Numbered from the stretch's first letter, positions 31,356 through 39,334 are shown. The stretch: 39,334 nt of DNA from Gammaproteobacteria bacterium (GCA_015491815.1 WFVC01000023.1:1-39334); one strand, 5' to 3'. Made by a program: numbers and translations. Notes: generated from the letters alone by a model not told the origin.

Positions 31356-32537
31356 TTAGCCGGCCTGTTCCTGTTTCTCATCTGCATGAGAAATAATTTC
31401 TTCGTAACGACCGAGAAGTAGTTGCAAGTGTTTCAGCGGTTCCTGTAATTCACTTTCGCCATGTCCGGCAAGGAAGGCGAGCAAGGGATAGATTTGCCGA
31501 GTCAGAGGAAGTATCTGCTGTTGCAGAAATTCGGTATTGCCTTCTTCAATCAGGCGGAGTGCGGTGCTGATATCAACGCCCGTGCGGGTGTAATCTTTGC
31601 GCAGGGATTTAATAACTACCTGATTGCCTCCCGCTTCAACGGCCTTGCGCAGATATTTTTCAGTTTCACTCACCAGATTTTCGATATTGGAATCGTCCGT
31701 TATCAGCGGTTCGAGCATGCCGATGCTGACGGTGATGTTGAGCGTGTATTCCCCGGTTTTAAAGTCAACGGCATTGATTCTTTCACGTAGCCGGTTGCCC
31801 AGTTGGGTGGCGCTTTCAATATCGGTGTCGCGCAGCAGCATGACGAATTTGGCCAGACCGATGCGGGCGACCATGTCTTCCTTGCGCACCAGTTTCGCCA
31901 GCACTGCGCCGGTCTGGCGTAATATTTTATCGGCGAACTGTTTGCCATTGGCGATAAAGATAGTGTTGAAGTCATCGATGTCCAGACGCAGAATGATAAA
32001 TTGTCCGCTGTGGCGGCGGGTGTAGGAGAGCGATTCTTCACCGGCTTTCCAGAAATAGCGCCGTCCGCCCAGCCCGGTGAGTTCATCGATAGTCGCCTGC
32101 TGTTCCAGTTTGCTGGATGTTTCGTTAAGTTTTTTGCTGGTTTTTTCAAATTTGATATGGGCTTTGGCGCGCGCCTTAAGCTGTACGGAATCAAAGGGCT
32201 TGGTGATGAAGTCGCTGGCGCCCATGTTTAGAGCCTGTTCCTTGGTTTCGTCATCATCGTCTTTGCCGGTGATGATGACGACCGGCATATCCTGAAAACG
32301 CGTATCCTCAGAGTCGCGCATGCGTTGCAGCAGCCCAAAGCCGTCTAAATAAGGCATGGACAGATCCGTGAACACGATCTGAATATCCGCATCATTGGTG
32401 AGAATCGTCCAGGCGTCTTCACCGTCACCGGCTTCCACCACATCGTAATCTTTGCCCAGCACCTTGGTCATGGCCTTGCGCATGACGCGGGAATCATCGA
32501 CGGCGAGTATTCTGGGTTTAACGGTTTCTTCGCTCAT
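31356..32537 (-). CDS. Response regulator with degenerate GGDEF domain and intact I-site
   Basis: 393 residues. Residues 8-125 form a receiver domain with the acidic pair DD14-15, phospho-acceptor Asp58 (VFTDLSMPYLDGF), Thr90 (VVIITG) and Lys113 (ITKPFD). A coiled-coil stretch (about 130-148) joins a GGDEF-type domain at about 150-310 (ATIDELTGLGGRRYFWKAGE; LRLDIDDFNTIFIANG). The catalytic motif reads GLAKF at 227-231 instead of GGDEF, so cyclase activity is not expected. The inhibitory-site motif RxxD (RKED, 218-221) five residues before it is intact, so it may bind c-di-GMP as a sensor. The C-terminal 80 residues are unrecognised helices. The neighbouring DUF302 gene starts 102 bases away, divergently. 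No histidine kinase gene is in the window. Confidence 0.88.
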   Translation of the reverse strand: MSEETVKPRILAVDDSRVMRKAMTKVLGKDYDVVEAGDGEDAWTILTNDADIQIVFTDLSMPYLDGFGLLQRMRDSEDTRFQDMPVVIITGKDDDDETKEQALNMGASDFITKPFDSVQLKARAKAHIKFEKTSKKLNETSSKLEQQATIDELTGLGGRRYFWKAGEESLSYTRRHSGQFIILRLDIDDFNTIFIANGKQFADKILRQTGAVLAKLVRKEDMVARIGLAKFVMLLRDTDIESATQLGNRLRERINAVDFKTGEYTLNITVSIGMLEPLITDDSNIENLVSETEKYLRKAVEAGGNQVVIKSLRKDYTRTGVDISTALRLIEEGNTEFLQQQILPLTRQIYPLLAFLAGHGESELQEPLKHLQLLLGRYEEIISHADEKQEQAG

Positions 32538-32639
32538 TGTGATATTCTCGAAATATTCCAGATCTGTTCGGGTTTATCGGCATGGAATCCGCTAACATTA
32601 GCATTAGAGTAAATTTGGTTATCATTTCAAGGAGTTAAA

Positions 32640-33113
32640 ATGCGCTATTTCATTCTATGGTTGCTTCTCGGTTCTCTTGTTTCCGCCTCGCAGGCGCAGT
32701 CTGAACGGGATGAGTACATGCGCCTGTTCTCCATCGAGGGAAATTACGAAGACGTGCGCGAGGATCTCGAACTGGCGATAACCGATCGCGGCATGATCAT
32801 CAATAATGTCTCGCATATCGGTAAAATGCTGGCGCGCACCGGCAAGGCGGTGGGGGCGAGCAAGCAGATATTTGTCGAGGCCGAGGCGCTGGAATTTTGC
32901 AGCTCGGTCATCTCCCGAAAGATGATGGAGGCGGATCCGCATAATATCGTGTTTTGCCCCTATATCATTTCGCTCTACACCCTGCCGGGTGAGAAAAACC
33001 GGGTGTATGTCGCCTATCGTCGACCCCTGCCGGTGGGCAGTCCCGCATCGAAGCAGGCTCTGCAGCGGGTGGAGAAATTACTGCAGTCCATTGTCGATGA
33101 TGTGCTGAATTAG
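32640..33113 (+). CDS. Secreted DUF302-family protein
   Basis: 157 residues. A signal peptide (MRYFILWLLLGSLVSASQAQ) is followed by the DUF302 fold: YEDVREDLELAITDRGMIIN, SHIGKMLARTG, AEALEFCSSVISRKMMEADP, NIVFCPYIISLYTLPGEKNR and a helix near the end (KQALQRVEKLLQSIVDDVLN). DUF302 proteins are small alpha/beta proteins, some in the periplasm of sulfur- or metal-using bacteria; their activity is unknown. Two cysteines (in LEFCSS and VFCPY) might bind a ligand. It has a good ribosome-binding site (AAGGAG, seven bases before ATG) and stands alone, divergent from the response regulator. Confidence 0.86.
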   Translation: MRYFILWLLLGSLVSASQAQSERDEYMRLFSIEGNYEDVREDLELAITDRGMIINNVSHIGKMLARTGKAVGASKQIFVEAEALEFCSSVISRKMMEADPHNIVFCPYIISLYTLPGEKNRVYVAYRRPLPVGSPASKQALQRVEKLLQSIVDDVLN

Positions 33114-33254
33114 ACCCCGGTGGAATTTGCGCGCGCTCACAGTCTGCGATTTTTGTTGCTGAAAGCGGTTTTTTCGCCGGAAAAAGCCTAAAGCCCTCCC
33201 TGTAAACAGTCGCTATATTAAGCTGTCTTTTGCATATAATGTGAACCGCTGTTT

Positions 33255-34115
33255 ATGAACCCACAAGATTTGGTAACCGGTGTCATCCGCTTAGTTTCCC
33301 TGCCCGAGGTGTGTTTACGGGTCAATGAAATGATGGAAGATCCGGCGACCTCAGCCAAAGAACTGGGTGAGGTCATCAGCCGTGACACCGGCCTGACCGC
33401 CCGTCTGCTGAAAATCGTTAACAGCTCTTTCTATGGTTTTCCGTCCAAAATTGAAACCGTATCAAGAGCGGTGACGGTGATTGGCCTGCGTGAATTGCGT
33501 GGACTGGTGCTGGCCGCTTCTGCCGTCGAAACCTTTTCCAAAATCCCTACCGAGGTGCTCAACCGGGTGCACTTCTGGCGTCACAGTGTTTATTGTGGCG
33601 TGGTGGCGCAACTGGTTGCCGAAGAGTGTAAGGTTCTGCACAGCGAACGTCTGTTCGTGGCCGGTCTGCTGCATGATATAGGCAAACTGATTATTGCTCA
33701 TCGCTTGCCGGAAGAAATGAAAACCATTAAAAATCGCGTCGCCGCCGAGCAGCGTTTTGATTTTGAAGTCGAGCAGGACGTGCTGGGCTTCGATCATTCC
33801 GATGTGGGCGGCGCCCTGTTGCGGGAATGGAAAATGCCGCCGACGTTATGTGATGCGGTGGAATATCATCACCGCCCGTCTGAAGCCGAGGAAAGCCTGA
33901 TGGATGCGGCCATGGTGCATCTGGCCAACAGCATTACCGGCATGGCGGAAGAAGGTCTGGATGTGGATATTGAGACCATGATCCAGCCGGTGGACGAACA
34001 GATCTGGGCGGTGCTGGGGGTTGATGCCTCGATCATTGAAACGGTTTCCAAAAAAGCCGGACCGCTGTTTACCGATGCGCTGGAAGTGATTCTGCCGAAA
34101 GCCTATCCTGTTTGA
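33255..34115 (+). CDS. HDOD-domain signalling protein
   Basis: 286 residues, cytoplasmic. The N-terminal HDOD pattern is typical: LVSLPEVCLRVNEMMEDPAT, the EVISRDTGLTARLLKIVNSS helix, TVSRAVTVIGLRELRGLVLA. An HD-type segment FVAGLLHDIGKLIIAHRLPE and GFDHSDVGGALLREWKMPPT follow, then AVEYHHRP. HDOD proteins are mostly non-catalytic partners in signalling, often linked to c-di-GMP or stress, though the HD residues are partly kept here. A TATAAT at 33235-33240 lies only 15 bases before the ATG and lacks a -35, so the promoter is uncertain. It is followed by mazG after 65 bases. Confidence 0.9.
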   Translation: MNPQDLVTGVIRLVSLPEVCLRVNEMMEDPATSAKELGEVISRDTGLTARLLKIVNSSFYGFPSKIETVSRAVTVIGLRELRGLVLAASAVETFSKIPTEVLNRVHFWRHSVYCGVVAQLVAEECKVLHSERLFVAGLLHDIGKLIIAHRLPEEMKTIKNRVAAEQRFDFEVEQDVLGFDHSDVGGALLREWKMPPTLCDAVEYHHRPSEAEESLMDAAMVHLANSITGMAEEGLDVDIETMIQPVDEQIWAVLGVDASIIETVSKKAGPLFTDALEVILPKAYPV

Positions 34116-34180
34116 GCCTGCTTTGAAATAATCCTGTGACTGCGGTATGTTGCAGCAAACCCGCTGCTTACCGGAACCGT

Positions 34181-35002
34181 ATGTCCTCCGCTCCTTCTCC
34201 AATTGATAAATTGCTGCAGATTATGCAGCGCTTGCGTGATCCCGAATCAGGCTGCCCCTGGGATCAGCAGCAGACTTTCGCCAGCCTGATTCCCTATACC
34301 CTTGAAGAAGCCTACGAAGTGGCCGAAGCAGTCGAAAATGGCCGTGAAGACGAGCTGGCCGATGAGCTGGGCGATCTACTGTTTCAGGTGGTGTTTTATG
34401 CCCGCATTGCCGAGGAGCAGGGCGCGTTTGATTTCGCTCGGGTGTGTCGAAATATCAGCGACAAGCTCATTCGCCGCCATCCCCATGTGTTTGCCGATGA
34501 ACAGGTGGCCTCGGTGGAAGAACAGAGCAAGGCCTGGGAGCAGCACAAGGCGCGGGAGCGGGCGGCGAAATCCTCAACTGAAAAATCCCGGATACTGGAT
34601 GGCGTCAGCCATGCCCTGCCGGCGCTGACCCGGGCGTTGAAACTGCAGAAGCGCGCGGCGCGGGTGGGATTTGACTGGCCGGATGTGCAGGGCGTGCTGG
34701 CCAAGCTTCAGGAAGAAATAGCCGAAGTGAAGGCCGAGCTGAAAGAGCCGGTCGATGTGGATGCCATGCAGCATGAAGTTGGCGATCTGCTGTTTGCAGT
34801 CGTGAATCTGGCTCGTCATGTGAGGGTGAACCCGGAAACGGCGTTGCGCATGGGCAACCGTCGGTTTGAATCTCGTTTTGCCCATGTGGAGGAGGCGCTG
34901 GGCGGCGCCGACGGACTGGCGCAGGCCAGCCTTGATGAGATGGAATCCGCCTGGGGGGAGGCCAAGGCGCGGGAAAAGGCATCAATGCAGGATAAAGATT
35001 GA
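34181..35002 (+). CDS. mazG: Nucleoside triphosphate pyrophosphohydrolase MazG
   Basis: 273 residues from the ATG at 34181 (CGGAA upstream); an in-frame GTG at 34136 is less likely. MazG hydrolyses NTPs/dNTPs to NMP plus pyrophosphate with Mg2+, housecleaning non-canonical nucleotides. Two MazG repeats are seen. The first has SGCPWDQQQTFASLIPYTLE, EEAYEVAEAVENG and DELADELGDLLFQVVFYARI (the E-x-x-E12-E-x-x-D metal-binding pattern); the second has LQEEIAEVKAELKE and HEVGDLLFAVVNLARH. Length and order match the gammaproteobacterial two-domain enzyme. It follows the HDOD gene on the same strand and precedes the ammonium transporter by 158 bases. Confidence 0.96.
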   Translation: MSSAPSPIDKLLQIMQRLRDPESGCPWDQQQTFASLIPYTLEEAYEVAEAVENGREDELADELGDLLFQVVFYARIAEEQGAFDFARVCRNISDKLIRRHPHVFADEQVASVEEQSKAWEQHKARERAAKSSTEKSRILDGVSHALPALTRALKLQKRAARVGFDWPDVQGVLAKLQEEIAEVKAELKEPVDVDAMQHEVGDLLFAVVNLARHVRVNPETALRMGNRRFESRFAHVEEALGGADGLAQASLDEMESAWGEAKAREKASMQDKD

Positions 35003-35160
35003 ATGCACCGAAATGTTGCAAGACATATATTCAGGGTGGATAATTGCTCATTTTCGGGGCAAGTCGAGCCGATACTTGAATAAGCTCGCCACTCACTGAC
35101 AGCATTTTTGCGACAGATGAACCCCGCGACGTTCATTTATAAACAATAACAGGGGTTCTC

Positions 35161-36357
35161 ATGGGAAATATCAATACTGCTGCCGATGTGCTGTTCATTC
35201 TACTGGGGGCGATCATGGTGCTGGCCATGCATTCCGGCTTTGCCTTCCTTGAAGTGGGAACCGTTCGCAAAAAAAATCAGGTCAACGCACTGGTCAAAAT
35301 TATCAGCGATTTCGCTGTGTCCACCATCGCCTATTTCTTCATCGGCTACTGGGTGGCCTACGGGCTGGGCTTTTTTGAAAGCGCTCAGGTGTTGAGTGAG
35401 AAAAGCGGGTATGAGCTGGTCAAGTTCTTCTTTTTGCTGACGTTTGCCGCCGCGATTCCGGCGATTATTTCCGGCGGCATTGCCGAGCGCGCCAGTTTCG
35501 TGCCGCAACTGATCGCCACTTTTGTGATTGTCGCGCTGGTCTATCCCTTTTTCGAAGGCATCATCTGGAATGGCAATTTCGGCATTCAGAGCTGGATCGA
35601 AGCAACGTTCGGCGCGCAATTCCATGACTTTGCCGGCTCGGTGGTGGTGCACGCCATGGGTGGCTGGATAGCCTTGGGCGCGGTGGTGCTGCTGGGGCAT
35701 CGTCATGGTCGTTATAACAAGGATGGGGTGATTGTCGCCGCCCATCCGCCTTCGAGTATTCCTTTTCTGGCGCTGGGCGCGTGGGTGCTGACCGTGGGCT
35801 GGTTCGGTTTTAACGTGATGTCGGCGCAAACGCTGGACGCGGTCAGTGGTCTGGTGGCGGTTAATTCCCTGATGGCGATGGTTGGCGGCGTGTTGACCGC
35901 CCTGCTGGCCGGACGCAACGATCCGGGCTTCGTGCACAATGGGCCGTTGGCCGGGCTGGTCGCCGTTTGCGCCGGATCCGACATCATGCACCCGCTGGGC
36001 GCACTGATTACCGGCGCTGTGGCCGGGGCGTTATTCGTCTGGACCTTCACCCTGTGTCAGAACAAGTGGAAAGTGGATGATGTGCTCGGCGTCTGGCCCC
36101 TGCATGGACTCTGTGGCGCATGGGGCGGAATCGCCGCCGGTATTTTCGGCGCCACCGCACTGGGCGGACTTGGCGGCGTAACCTTCATGGGCCAGCTTGC
36201 CGGAACCCTGATCGGAATCGCCGTGGCTCTTGCCGGTGGGTTTGTTATCTATGGCATTCTGAAGTCAACCCTGGGGATTCGCCTGACTCAGGAAGAAGAA
36301 TACAAGGGTGCAGATTTGAGCATCCACCGGATTGCATCCGAGTCGGTGGTTGATTAG
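35161..36357 (+). CDS. amtB: Ammonium transporter (AmtB family)
   Basis: 398 residues, about 11 membrane segments, cytoplasmic membrane. Family marks: GAIMVLAMHSGFAFLEVGTV, KNQVNALVKIISDFAVSTIA, FAAAIPAIISGGIAERASF, the DFAGSVVVHAMGGWIALGAV segment carrying the conserved Asp and the first pore His, PLGALITGAVAGALF, and WPLHGLCGAWGGIAAGIFGA with the second pore His. It lacks the cleavable signal peptide that some Amt proteins have. No glnK/glnB gene follows, which is unusual for this family in gammaproteobacteria, and I saw no -24/-12 (sigma-54) promoter in the 158 bases upstream. AGGGG lies before the ATG at 35161. Confidence 0.95.
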   Translation: MGNINTAADVLFILLGAIMVLAMHSGFAFLEVGTVRKKNQVNALVKIISDFAVSTIAYFFIGYWVAYGLGFFESAQVLSEKSGYELVKFFFLLTFAAAIPAIISGGIAERASFVPQLIATFVIVALVYPFFEGIIWNGNFGIQSWIEATFGAQFHDFAGSVVVHAMGGWIALGAVVLLGHRHGRYNKDGVIVAAHPPSSIPFLALGAWVLTVGWFGFNVMSAQTLDAVSGLVAVNSLMAMVGGVLTALLAGRNDPGFVHNGPLAGLVAVCAGSDIMHPLGALITGAVAGALFVWTFTLCQNKWKVDDVLGVWPLHGLCGAWGGIAAGIFGATALGGLGGVTFMGQLAGTLIGIAVALAGGFVIYGILKSTLGIRLTQEEEYKGADLSIHRIASESVVD

Positions 36358-36368
36358 GTATTAAAATC

Positions 36369-36500
36369 AAACGCAAAGACGCGGAGGCGCAAAGATCGCA
36401 AAGGTTTTTTGGGGAGTTCAAATTTCATTGGCAAAAGCGCCTGATGCTGATGAAACAATAAAAAACTCTGCGTTCTTTGCGCCTTCGCGTCTTTGCGTTG
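36369..36500. repeat. Large inverted repeat between convergent genes
   Basis: The left arm begins ACGCAAAGACGCGGAGGCGC (36371 on). The right arm, read on the minus strand from about 36499, begins ACGCAAAGACGCGAAGGCGC. The arms are about 33 bases long with three differences and are separated by about 62 bases. Between the convergent amtB and PstS-like genes this could form a strong hairpin in either transcript, acting as a bidirectional barrier, or it may be a dispersed MITE-like element; the motif looks like one that recurs in many bacterial genomes. No gene is present in this gap. Confidence 0.72.
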
Positions 36501-36510
36501 AAGCCTTCCC

Positions 36511-37377
36511 TTATTTCACATCAAAGCCATAGATCAGCATCTTCGACATCAGTTGCGGCGCATCGAGATAGGGCACGGTATTGTTTTCACGAATGATCCG
36601 CCGTCCTTCACTGGATGAGGCGAATTCGACGAAATCCTTGGCCAGCTTTGAAGGCCGGGGGCTGGTCACCAGATAAAGCGGCCGATAGAGACCGTAGCCG
36701 CCGTTTTTTACATTTTCATAAGTTGGCGATTTGCCGTCAAAATCAAGTATTTTGACCTTGCGTTTGCGCGCACTGCTGATGCCGGTAATGGCCATGGCGT
36801 TGGGATCTTTTTCGCAGGCTTTTTCCAGTGGTCCGGATGATTTAACGATGTGTGAGCTGGAAAATTCCATGCCACTGTCTTTAAAAATATACTGGCGAAT
36901 GGCGTAACCGACGCCGGATATTTTTCCCCGTCGGATATAGAGATTGATCTGCGCATCACGACCGCCGAGTTGTTTCCAGTTAGTTATCTTTCCGGTATAT
37001 ATGTCCCGGATCTGTTGCATGCTCAAGTTGTTTACCGGGTTAGAGGGGTGGGCAATGATGGCCAGCGCATCCCAGGCCACAGGATGCAGGCTGGCGTAGA
37101 GTTCTGATTTCTCCGAGCCGGGCAGGGACATACGGCAGGTGCCGCCGATGTCCAGTTTTCCGGCAACCGTGTCGCGAATGCCACGCGTGGCGCCGCCGCC
37201 GTCCAGATCAATTTGTACGCCGGTCTTTTTTGTATAGGCGCTGGCCAGTTCTTTCATGAAGGCTTTTTTGGTAATGCCGCAACCCGCCCATGAGAGATGA
37301 TTGTTTTCATCTGCGAAGCTATGGAAACTTAAACCGAAAAACAAAATAAAGATAAGTTGAAAACGATGAAGGTTCAT
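36511..37377 (-). CDS. PstS-like phosphate/oxyanion-binding periplasmic protein (orphan)
   Basis: 288 residues. The signal peptide (FQLIFILFFGLSFHSFA) precedes a type II periplasmic binding fold. Segments: MKELASAYTKKTGVQIDLDG, GGGATRGIRDTVAGKLDIGG (the phosphate-binding loop region), NNLSMQQIRDIYTGKITNWK (typical of PstS-like proteins), and VKNGGYGLYRPLYLVT near the end. It lies alone, with no pstC/pstA/pstB or phoU gene in the window, so it may serve a distant transporter or act as a sensor domain. A Cys in WAGCGITKK is near the N-terminus but not in a lipobox position. It converges on amtB and diverges from the TatT gene. Confidence 0.86.
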   Translation of the reverse strand: MNLHRFQLIFILFFGLSFHSFADENNHLSWAGCGITKKAFMKELASAYTKKTGVQIDLDGGGATRGIRDTVAGKLDIGGTCRMSLPGSEKSELYASLHPVAWDALAIIAHPSNPVNNLSMQQIRDIYTGKITNWKQLGGRDAQINLYIRRGKISGVGYAIRQYIFKDSGMEFSSSHIVKSSGPLEKACEKDPNAMAITGISSARKRKVKILDFDGKSPTYENVKNGGYGLYRPLYLVTSPRPSKLAKDFVEFASSSEGRRIIRENNTVPYLDAPQLMSKMLIYGFDVK

Positions 37378-37465
37378 GTGTTGACCTGCTATTTTTAAGT
37401 TGTGTAGCGGTGGCCGGGTAAATGGCTAAACCGCGTTATTATTGTTAGCAAAGACTACTGATGCG

Positions 37466-37494
37466 TTGTTTTTATTCCATAAATAGAGTATAGC
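37466..37494 (+). promoter_or_regulatory. Probable sigma-70 promoter of the TRAP operon
   Basis: TTGTTT (37466-37471) and TATAGC (37489-37494) are exactly 17 bases apart and end 45 bases before the TatT start, which itself has AAGGAG upstream. The match is good, four of six at each box. Confidence 0.5.
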
Positions 37495-37539
37495 TTGATG
37501 GTATCACGATTGTTCGGTAAATAGTTTAAGGAGCAGGGG

Positions 37540-38412
37540 ATGGGGGGAATATTTATACGGCTTATATTGTTGTCGGCGCTGCTGGGGCTGTTGAACGCCT
37601 GTTCAATGGGCAAGATTACGGTGCGCGCCTCGCTGCCGATGATCGAAGGTGGCGTTGTCGCCATGAATCGCGAGACTGATCTAAAACTGGCGCAAGCAGC
37701 CATCCCCGCCAACCTGGGTATGCTCGAAGGCATGCTGGTCAAGGATCCGGAAAATCGGCTGCTGCATGAATATGCCGCGCAGGGCTATTATGGATTTGCC
37801 TATGGTTTCATTGAAGATGATGATCGCGCGCGCGCCTCAAAGCTTTATTATCGAGGTTTTAAACATGGCAAGCTGGCGCTGGCTGAACATGATTTAAATG
37901 AGACTCAACTTAATGGCCGTCTGGACAGCTTACAGGTGGCCCTGCAACAACTGGATGAAGACGCCGTTCCCGCTCTGTTCTGGACAGCGTCTAATTGGGC
38001 GAAATGGATTGACATGAATCGTGACAGCGCAGAAAGTCTGGTGCAAATGCCAAAGGCGGCGATGCTGATGCAGCGGGTTCTGGAACTGGATGAAACCTAT
38101 TTTCTGAGCGGCGCGCATATTTTCTTCGGGGTTTATTATGGCAGTCGTTCGCCGATGATGGGCGGGGACTTTAGCCTGTCAGAGAAACATTTTAATCAGG
38201 CGCGCAGCAATACTAAAAACAGGCTGCTGCTGATTGATTTATTACAGGCGCAATATCTGGATCGCCAGCGGTTTGCGCAAAAAGCTTTCCATCAACGCCT
38301 GCAAACGATTATTAATGCTCCCGCTGATTTGTATCCGGCGCAGGGCCTGATTAACACCATTGCCAAACAAAAAGCCGTGGAATTATTAAAGAGGGAAGAC
38401 GAATGGTTTTAA
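37540..38412 (+). CDS. TRAP transporter-associated lipoprotein TatT
   Basis: 290 residues, lipobox LNAC (LSALLGLLNACSMG). The sequence follows TatT (T component, TRAP-associated) proteins: the IEGGVVAMNRETDLKLAQAA start, MLEGMLVKDPENRLLHEYAA, GYYGFAYGFIEDDDRARASK, LFWTASNWAKWIDMN, and GAHIFFGVYYGSRSPMMGGD. TatT proteins are TPR-like lipoproteins that bind the TRAP substrate-binding protein. The downstream gene overlaps by 10 bases and encodes that partner, which supports the assignment. AAGGAGCAGGGG precedes the ATG at 37540. Confidence 0.9.
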   Translation: MGGIFIRLILLSALLGLLNACSMGKITVRASLPMIEGGVVAMNRETDLKLAQAAIPANLGMLEGMLVKDPENRLLHEYAAQGYYGFAYGFIEDDDRARASKLYYRGFKHGKLALAEHDLNETQLNGRLDSLQVALQQLDEDAVPALFWTASNWAKWIDMNRDSAESLVQMPKAAMLMQRVLELDETYFLSGAHIFFGVYYGSRSPMMGGDFSLSEKHFNQARSNTKNRLLLIDLLQAQYLDRQRFAQKAFHQRLQTIINAPADLYPAQGLINTIAKQKAVELLKREDEWF

Positions 38413-39334
38413 TCCGTTATGGCCTGCTGGCGCTATGCCTGTGTCTGTCATTCAACACGATGGCAAAAGATAACTGGATATTCAAATTTGCCACCCTGAT
38501 TCCGCCGGATACCGCCTGGATGAAAGAAATCGATCGCTGGGCGGCGGAAGTCGAAAAAGAAAGTAAAGGACGCCTGAAGTTTAAAATTTATCCCGGCGGC
38601 ATTATGGGCGATGAACCGGATGTGCTGCGTAAAATTCGCAGCCGTCAGTTGCAGGGCGCATTTTTTACCGGTTATGGCATTGGCCGGATCTACTCGCCGG
38701 CGCGGGTGCTGGAAATGCCCTTCCTGTTTAAAAATACCGATGAGTCCGATTATGTGCGTGATCAACTAATGCCGGAGATTGATCAGGGTTTCAGAGAACA
38801 CGGCTTTGAATTACTGGGTTGGCCGGAGCTGGGCTTTATTCACTTTTTTTCCAAGTATCCGATTGGCTCACTGGAAGAATTAAAAAGCCGGCGTATCTGG
38901 TTATGGCAGGGGGACCCCATGGGCGAAGCCTTCGTTAAAGTCGCCGGCGTGGCGCCGATTCCACTTTCCATCATGGATGTCTACATGCAACTGTCAGCCA
39001 AACATGGCAGCATTGATACGGTATATAACTCACCCTTCGGCGTGCTGGCGCTGCAGTGGTATACCAAATTGAAATACGCCAGTAATATTCCGGTGACCAA
39101 CGCGATTGGCAGTCTGGTCGTCAGCAATCGTTTTTTTAACAAATTGCCGAAAGATTTGCAGGCGCTATTAAAACGCACCGGAAAAATTGCGGGAGATAAC
39201 ATTAATAAACTTGCCCGACGTGATAACCGGAAAAGTATTGAATTATTAAAGCAAAGCGGGATTGAATTTATGTGGGACTGGAATGAAAAGGAATTCAACG
39301 AGCTGTTGTCGATGCGTGATCAGGCGGCAAAAAT
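38403..39334 (+). CDS. TRAP transporter substrate-binding protein, DctP family (3' end outside window)
   Basis: 310 codons visible; the frame runs off the window. ATG at 38403, within the last codons of the TatT gene (10-base overlap), with GAGGGAA upstream. The signal peptide is MVLIRYGLLALCLCLSFNTM, cleavage near MAK. Family segments: FKFATLIPPDTAWMKEIDRW, GRLKFKIYPGGIMGDEPDVL, QLQGAFFTGYGIG, PARVLEMPFLF, and the substrate-contact helix PIPLSIMDVYMQLSAKHGSI. DctP proteins bind organic acids in the periplasm for the DctQM permease, whose genes are expected just beyond the edge. The substrate cannot be read from sequence. Confidence 0.93.
   Translation, partial: MVLIRYGLLALCLCLSFNTMAKDNWIFKFATLIPPDTAWMKEIDRWAAEVEKESKGRLKFKIYPGGIMGDEPDVLRKIRSRQLQGAFFTGYGIGRIYSPARVLEMPFLFKNTDESDYVRDQLMPEIDQGFREHGFELLGWPELGFIHFFSKYPIGSLEELKSRRIWLWQGDPMGEAFVKVAGVAPIPLSIMDVYMQLSAKHGSIDTVYNSPFGVLALQWYTKLKYASNIPVTNAIGSLVVSNRFFNKLPKDLQALLKRTGKIAGDNINKLARRDNRKSIELLKQSGIEFMWDWNEKEFNELLSMRDQAAK

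Noticed and set aside
31226-31387. Extended N-terminus of the TfpX/TfpZ-like protein to 31387
   Set aside because: It would overlap the response-regulator gene and has no family likeness; the ATG at 31225 begins a typical membrane N-terminus.
33165-33195. Hairpin after the DUF302 gene (GGTTTTTTCGCCGGAAAAAGCC-like) as a terminator
   Set aside because: The stem is imperfect and AT-rich and no T-run follows it.
35200-35991. 263-codon minus-strand frame opposite amtB
   Set aside because: His/Gln/Arg-rich shadow of a membrane-protein gene; amtB is unambiguous.

Overview
The window looks like a chromosomal segment of a free-living gammaproteobacterium. The adjacent fabA-fabB pair (anaerobic unsaturated fatty acid synthesis), many lipoproteins and outer-membrane barrels, periplasmic c-type cytochromes, amtB, mazG, a TRAP-transporter start and REP-like palindromes of the 'GTAGGTACGACTTCAGTCG' type all fit. 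I saw no rRNA, tRNA, CRISPR array or intact insertion sequence. The species cannot be named from the sequence.

Left region (1-12.5 kb, all minus strand): a double cyclic-nucleotide-binding/rhodanese/coiled-coil protein cut by the window edge; then a nine-gene, tightly packed operon (about 10.7 to 1.7 kb, transcribed leftwards) for an energised trans-envelope machine: a secreted protein of unknown family, three TPR proteins (two of them lipoproteins), a small secreted protein, one TolQ/ExbB/AglR-like channel subunit, two ExbD/AglQ/AglS-like subunits and a TonB-like protein with an AgmX/PglI-type C-terminus. The gene content resembles the AglRQS-Glt machinery of Myxococcus more than TonB-ExbBD or Tol-Pal. 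Upstream lie a periplasmic FAD:protein FMN transferase (ApbE) and a secreted START-domain protein, overlapping by 4 bp.

Middle (12.7-21 kb): a divergent block of four exported proteins. Leftwards: a CxxCH protein resembling the planctomycete-type DUF1588/DUF1585 cytochromes, a lipoprotein with two haem-binding modules and a LamG domain, and a Tat-exported DUF1501-like protein. Rightwards: an 879-residue lipoprotein whose beta-propeller plus two-haem layout resembles the alpha subunit of hydrazine synthase. This block is the strongest candidate here for an undescribed system. Behind it is a cluster of hairpin-rich repeats.

21.4-24.7 kb (plus): SH3/outer-membrane barrel, second barrel, TlpA-like thioredoxin, DUF4266 mini-lipoprotein ending in Gly-Cys-Gly-Cys-Asn, and a DUF3570 barrel. 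The two barrels could be the outer-membrane part of the machine encoded on the left, and ApbE may belong with the TlpA/DUF4266/DUF3570 set; both links are inference. A REP pair and a 146-bp MITE follow.

Right region (25-39.3 kb): an orphan barrel, an M48-like protein that has lost its HExxH site, a Nudix hydrolase, a hotdog thioesterase-like protein, fabA-fabB, a TfpX/TfpZ-like membrane protein, a response regulator with degenerate GGDEF but intact I-site, a DUF302 protein, an HDOD protein, mazG, an ammonium transporter, an orphan PstS-like binding protein, and the beginning of a TRAP transporter operon (TatT, DctP). This part is mostly housekeeping and signalling.
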